Source of the DNA: JBBDRV01 sp040905285
GTDB taxonomy: Bacteria; Bacteroidota; Rhodothermia; Balneolales; Balneolaceae
Assembly: GCA_040905285.1 (NCBI GenBank)
Contig: JBBDRV010000117.1
Span: 1 to 6,918 of the forward strand
Reading direction: 5' to 3'
DNA length: 6,918 nucleotides
Shown here: in pieces, positions 5,712 through 6,918 of the stretch
How positions within the stretch are numbered: position 1 is the first letter of the stretch
Layout: every line of letters starts with the position of its first letter
Position numbers and translations under genes: made by a program
The notes under the pieces: model-generated
Databases searched by the model: none
The model's input: the letters and a program-made list of their open reading frames with translations, nothing else
Told to the model about the DNA's origin: nothing

Positions 5712-6488
5712 TCAGTTGGTTAGTTCGGATAGTTGATCTCTTAGCTTGCCGGCCGTGGCACGGGCACTTTTCGCCACAAATGCAGCATCAGCGCCGCAGG
5801 CAATCAATTGTATGCCCAGTTCATGGTAGGTTTTAAAATCGTCCGGGTCCGACAAAAGAATACCGGTAGCTTTTCCGGCTTTCCCGGCGGCATCTGCAGT
5901 AGCACGCAAGGCTTCCCTGAACAGTGGATGATCGAATTGCCCGAAAATGCCCAATTCCATAGACAGATCAGCGGGGCCGATAAACAACACATCAATACCC
6001 TCCAGTGCAGCAATCTCATCGAGGTGACCCAGTACTTCGGCCGTTTCAATCTGGGCGACGCCCAGAATATTATCTTTGGCTTTTTTATAGTAATCCGGAA
6101 AATTATTACCAAACCCCGTAGCCCGAACCATTTTTGCCACGCCCCTTTCCCCCTCCGGAGGGTAAAGTAATCCGGCTGCCATCTTCTTGGCTTCCCCGGC
6201 ATTATTTATGCGCGGACACATGACTCCTTCGGCACCCAGATCCAGCACGCGGTGGATTCTCTGACGCTGAGAGCTTTCAACCCTGATCACGGGGGCAGAC
6301 GGGGTGTTCTGCAGTGCCTGCAGCTGGTACAGGGCATCCTTTTCAGTGCCCGCCCCATGTTCCAGATCGATCAGCACCCAGTCAAAACCGGAAAGCCCCA
6401 CAATTTCTGCCGTTACGGAACTACCCAGGTTTAACCAGCAACCAAACAGGGTTTCACCCCCTTTCAGCCGACGTTTAATATTTTTCAT
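5712..6488 (-). CDS. HpcH/HpaI-type 2-keto-3-deoxy sugar-acid aldolase (GarL/RhmA-like)
   Basis: 258 residues, the usual length for this class II, divalent-metal pyruvate aldolase family (phosphoenolpyruvate/pyruvate TIM barrel). Members split 2-keto-3-deoxy acids into pyruvate plus an aldehyde in the cytosol. Visible markers: FDWVLIDLEHG with E43-H44 (catalytic His), APVIRV with R69 (pyruvate-binding Arg), YPPEGERGV (109-117), QIET with metal ligand E148, and FIGPADLS with metal ligand D174. These align one residue offset from H45/R70/E149/D175 of E. coli HpaI. There is no signal peptide. The gene starts the run, stops 9 nt before the permease ATG, and a tartronate semialdehyde reductase follows, which favours 5-keto-4-deoxy-D-glucarate as substrate (GarL role). 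RhmA-like or KDG-like activity cannot be excluded, because the family is promiscuous. The start ATG at 6488 has only a weak purine-rich stretch (AGAG) upstream. Confidence 0.88.
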   Translation of the reverse strand: MKNIKRRLKGGETLFGCWLNLGSSVTAEIVGLSGFDWVLIDLEHGAGTEKDALYQLQALQNTPSAPVIRVESSQRQRIHRVLDLGAEGVMCPRINNAGEAKKMAAGLLYPPEGERGVAKMVRATGFGNNFPDYYKKAKDNILGVAQIETAEVLGHLDEIAALEGIDVLFIGPADLSMELGIFGQFDHPLFREALRATADAAGKAGKATGILLSDPDDFKTYHELGIQLIACGADAAFVAKSARATAGKLRDQLSELTN

Positions 6489-6523
6489 AAAAACTCTATA
6501 TTATAATATTATATATTATATAT

Positions 6524-6538
6524 ATACATTAAATGTAT
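6524..6538. promoter_or_regulatory. 15-nt inverted repeat in the aldolase leader, possible operator
   Basis: Perfect 7-bp arms around one central base (minus strand ATACATT-T-AATGTAT). It lies 35 to 50 nt upstream of the aldolase start and just downstream of the promoter candidate, where a repressor site would act. The surroundings are low-complexity AT repeats, so symmetry could arise by chance; however this element contains C and G within each arm, unlike the plain AT runs next to it. No regulator gene is present in the window. Confidence 0.3.
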
Positions 6539-6546
6539 CTTAATAA

Positions 6547-6576
6547 GAAATTATAAAAATAATGTTATTTAGCAAA
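6547..6576 (-). promoter_or_regulatory. Weak Bacteroidota-type promoter candidate upstream of the aldolase operon
   Basis: On the minus strand a TTTG (6576-6573) is followed after 19 nt by TAATTTCT (starting at 6553), partly matching the Bacteroidota -33/-7 pattern TTTG-N(17-23)-TAnnTTTG. The -7 box lacks the last TG of the consensus. The placement is sensible: downstream of the terminator and about 60 nt before the aldolase ATG. The whole leader is almost pure A/T, so chance matches are likely. Confidence 0.3.
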
Positions 6577-6592
6577 TTAGATATTTAATAGA

Positions 6593-6625
6593 ATATATAT
6601 GGAGGCATAAAGCCCCCATATATAT
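6593..6625 (-). terminator. Hairpin terminator after the SusD-like gene
   Basis: There is a 14-bp inverted repeat: arm 6612-6625, loop 6607-6611, arm 6593-6606. In minus-strand RNA the arms read as an AU-rich base followed by GGGGGC, loop UUUAU, then GCCUCC and the AU-rich return. Every position pairs, including one G-U wobble (6615 with 6603). On the plus strand the same position is an A-C mismatch, so the structure favours the minus strand. The GC core sits at the loop end, and A/T-rich sequence beginning TTCTATTAAATAT follows. It lies about 60 nt beyond the SusD-like stop and before the aldolase leader. Confidence 0.75.
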
Positions 6626-6685
6626 ATCACAGTATTACTACTGCTTGTCTCCTGATAATCCTGATTCATTTGTATCCCTTTCTAT

Positions 6686-6918
6686 TCATTCCGTATCCCA
6701 CCATACCCTGGTATCAATCCGGTCCGGAGTTGTGCCATTGCTCACATTGGGATTCACACTGCGCTCATCATCCGGATAACCCAACCGGCGCATGAAATTT
6801 TCATCTCCGCCGAGATCATCCTGCCGGGGATTGGGAGACAGCACCGGATACCCGCTGCGACGGAAGATCGCCCATGTTTCCGGTGGAATCAGATAAGAAG
6901 CACCCCAGTACTGCGTAT
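6686..6918 (-). CDS. SusD/RagB-like nutrient-binding outer-membrane lipoprotein, C-terminal 76 residues (5' part outside window)
   Basis: Reading the minus strand from the window edge gives 76 residues ending in a TGA at 6688-6686. The tail contains PPETWAIFRRSGYPVL, then FMRRLGYPDDERSVNPN, and closes with DTRVWWDTE. An RxxYPxxExxxNPN stretch followed by a terminal T-R/K-x-WWD is, from memory, the usual ending of the SusD-like_2 branch (SusD/RagB family). These surface lipoproteins cap a SusC TonB-dependent transporter and bind oligosaccharides or other nutrients at the outer membrane. The N-terminus, lipobox and TPR-like core lie outside the window, so the ligand cannot be judged; a susC partner would be expected further upstream. 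A strong hairpin follows the stop by about 60 nt, so this gene probably ends its own transcription unit. Family is confident; the exact subfamily less so. Confidence 0.82.
   Translation of the reverse strand, partial: TQYWGASYLIPPETWAIFRRSGYPVLSPNPRQDDLGGDENFMRRLGYPDDERSVNPNVSNGTTPDRIDTRVWWDTE

Noticed and set aside
6489..6543. AT-dinucleotide repeats as a replication origin or mobile-element boundary
   Set aside because: There are no DnaA-box-like clusters, terminal inverted repeats or target duplications; a promoter leader explains the location.
1..6918. CRISPR arrays, tRNA or rRNA genes, insertion sequences
   Set aside because: No regularly spaced repeats, cloverleaf-like segments, rRNA-like stretches or transposase-like frames were seen.

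Overview
All genes in this window lie on the minus strand, so transcription runs from high to low coordinates. The right edge holds the end of a SusD-like outer-membrane nutrient-binding lipoprotein. SusD proteins are typical of Bacteroidota and relatives (Balneolota/Rhodothermota-type lineages), and most starts here lack a strong Shine-Dalgarno, which fits. Coding DNA looks roughly balanced in GC, while the leader of the first complete gene is almost pure A/T. Genus cannot be told from the window.

Layout in transcription order: (1) SusD-like C-terminus, 6918-6686, closed by a hairpin terminator at 6593-6625. (2) An A/T-rich leader (6489-6592) with a weak Bacteroidota-type promoter candidate and a 15-nt inverted repeat. 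(3) A three-gene run: HpcH/HpaI-type 2-keto-3-deoxy acid aldolase (6488-5712), GntP-family sugar-acid permease (5702-4249, split by a one-base frameshift), and tartronate semialdehyde reductase of the GarR/3-hydroxyisobutyrate dehydrogenase family (4208-3327). (4) A 169-bp spacer with a weak terminator candidate, a tandem repeat and a weak promoter candidate. (5) Two tandem paralogous, Tat-signal-bearing, mannonate-dehydratase-like (UxuA-like) TIM-barrel proteins (3157-2018 and 1893-742). (6) A secreted RraA/HMG-aldolase-like protein with a Sec signal peptide (665 to beyond position 1; its C-terminus is outside the window).

Together the genes look like a sugar-acid (uronate/aldonate/aldarate) utilisation locus. 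SusCD-type uptake brings in a saccharide. Exported UxuA-like and RraA-like enzymes may act on sugar acids outside the inner membrane. A GntP permease would import the acid. A cytosolic class II aldolase would cleave a 2-keto-3-deoxy acid to pyruvate plus an aldehyde, and GarR would reduce tartronate semialdehyde to glycerate. The aldolase-permease-reductase trio mirrors the functions of E. coli GarL, GarP and GarR, but the permease belongs to a different family. The exact substrate is inference. The most notable points are the predicted export of UxuA-like and RraA-like enzymes, which are normally cytosolic, the tandem paralog pair, and the broken permease.
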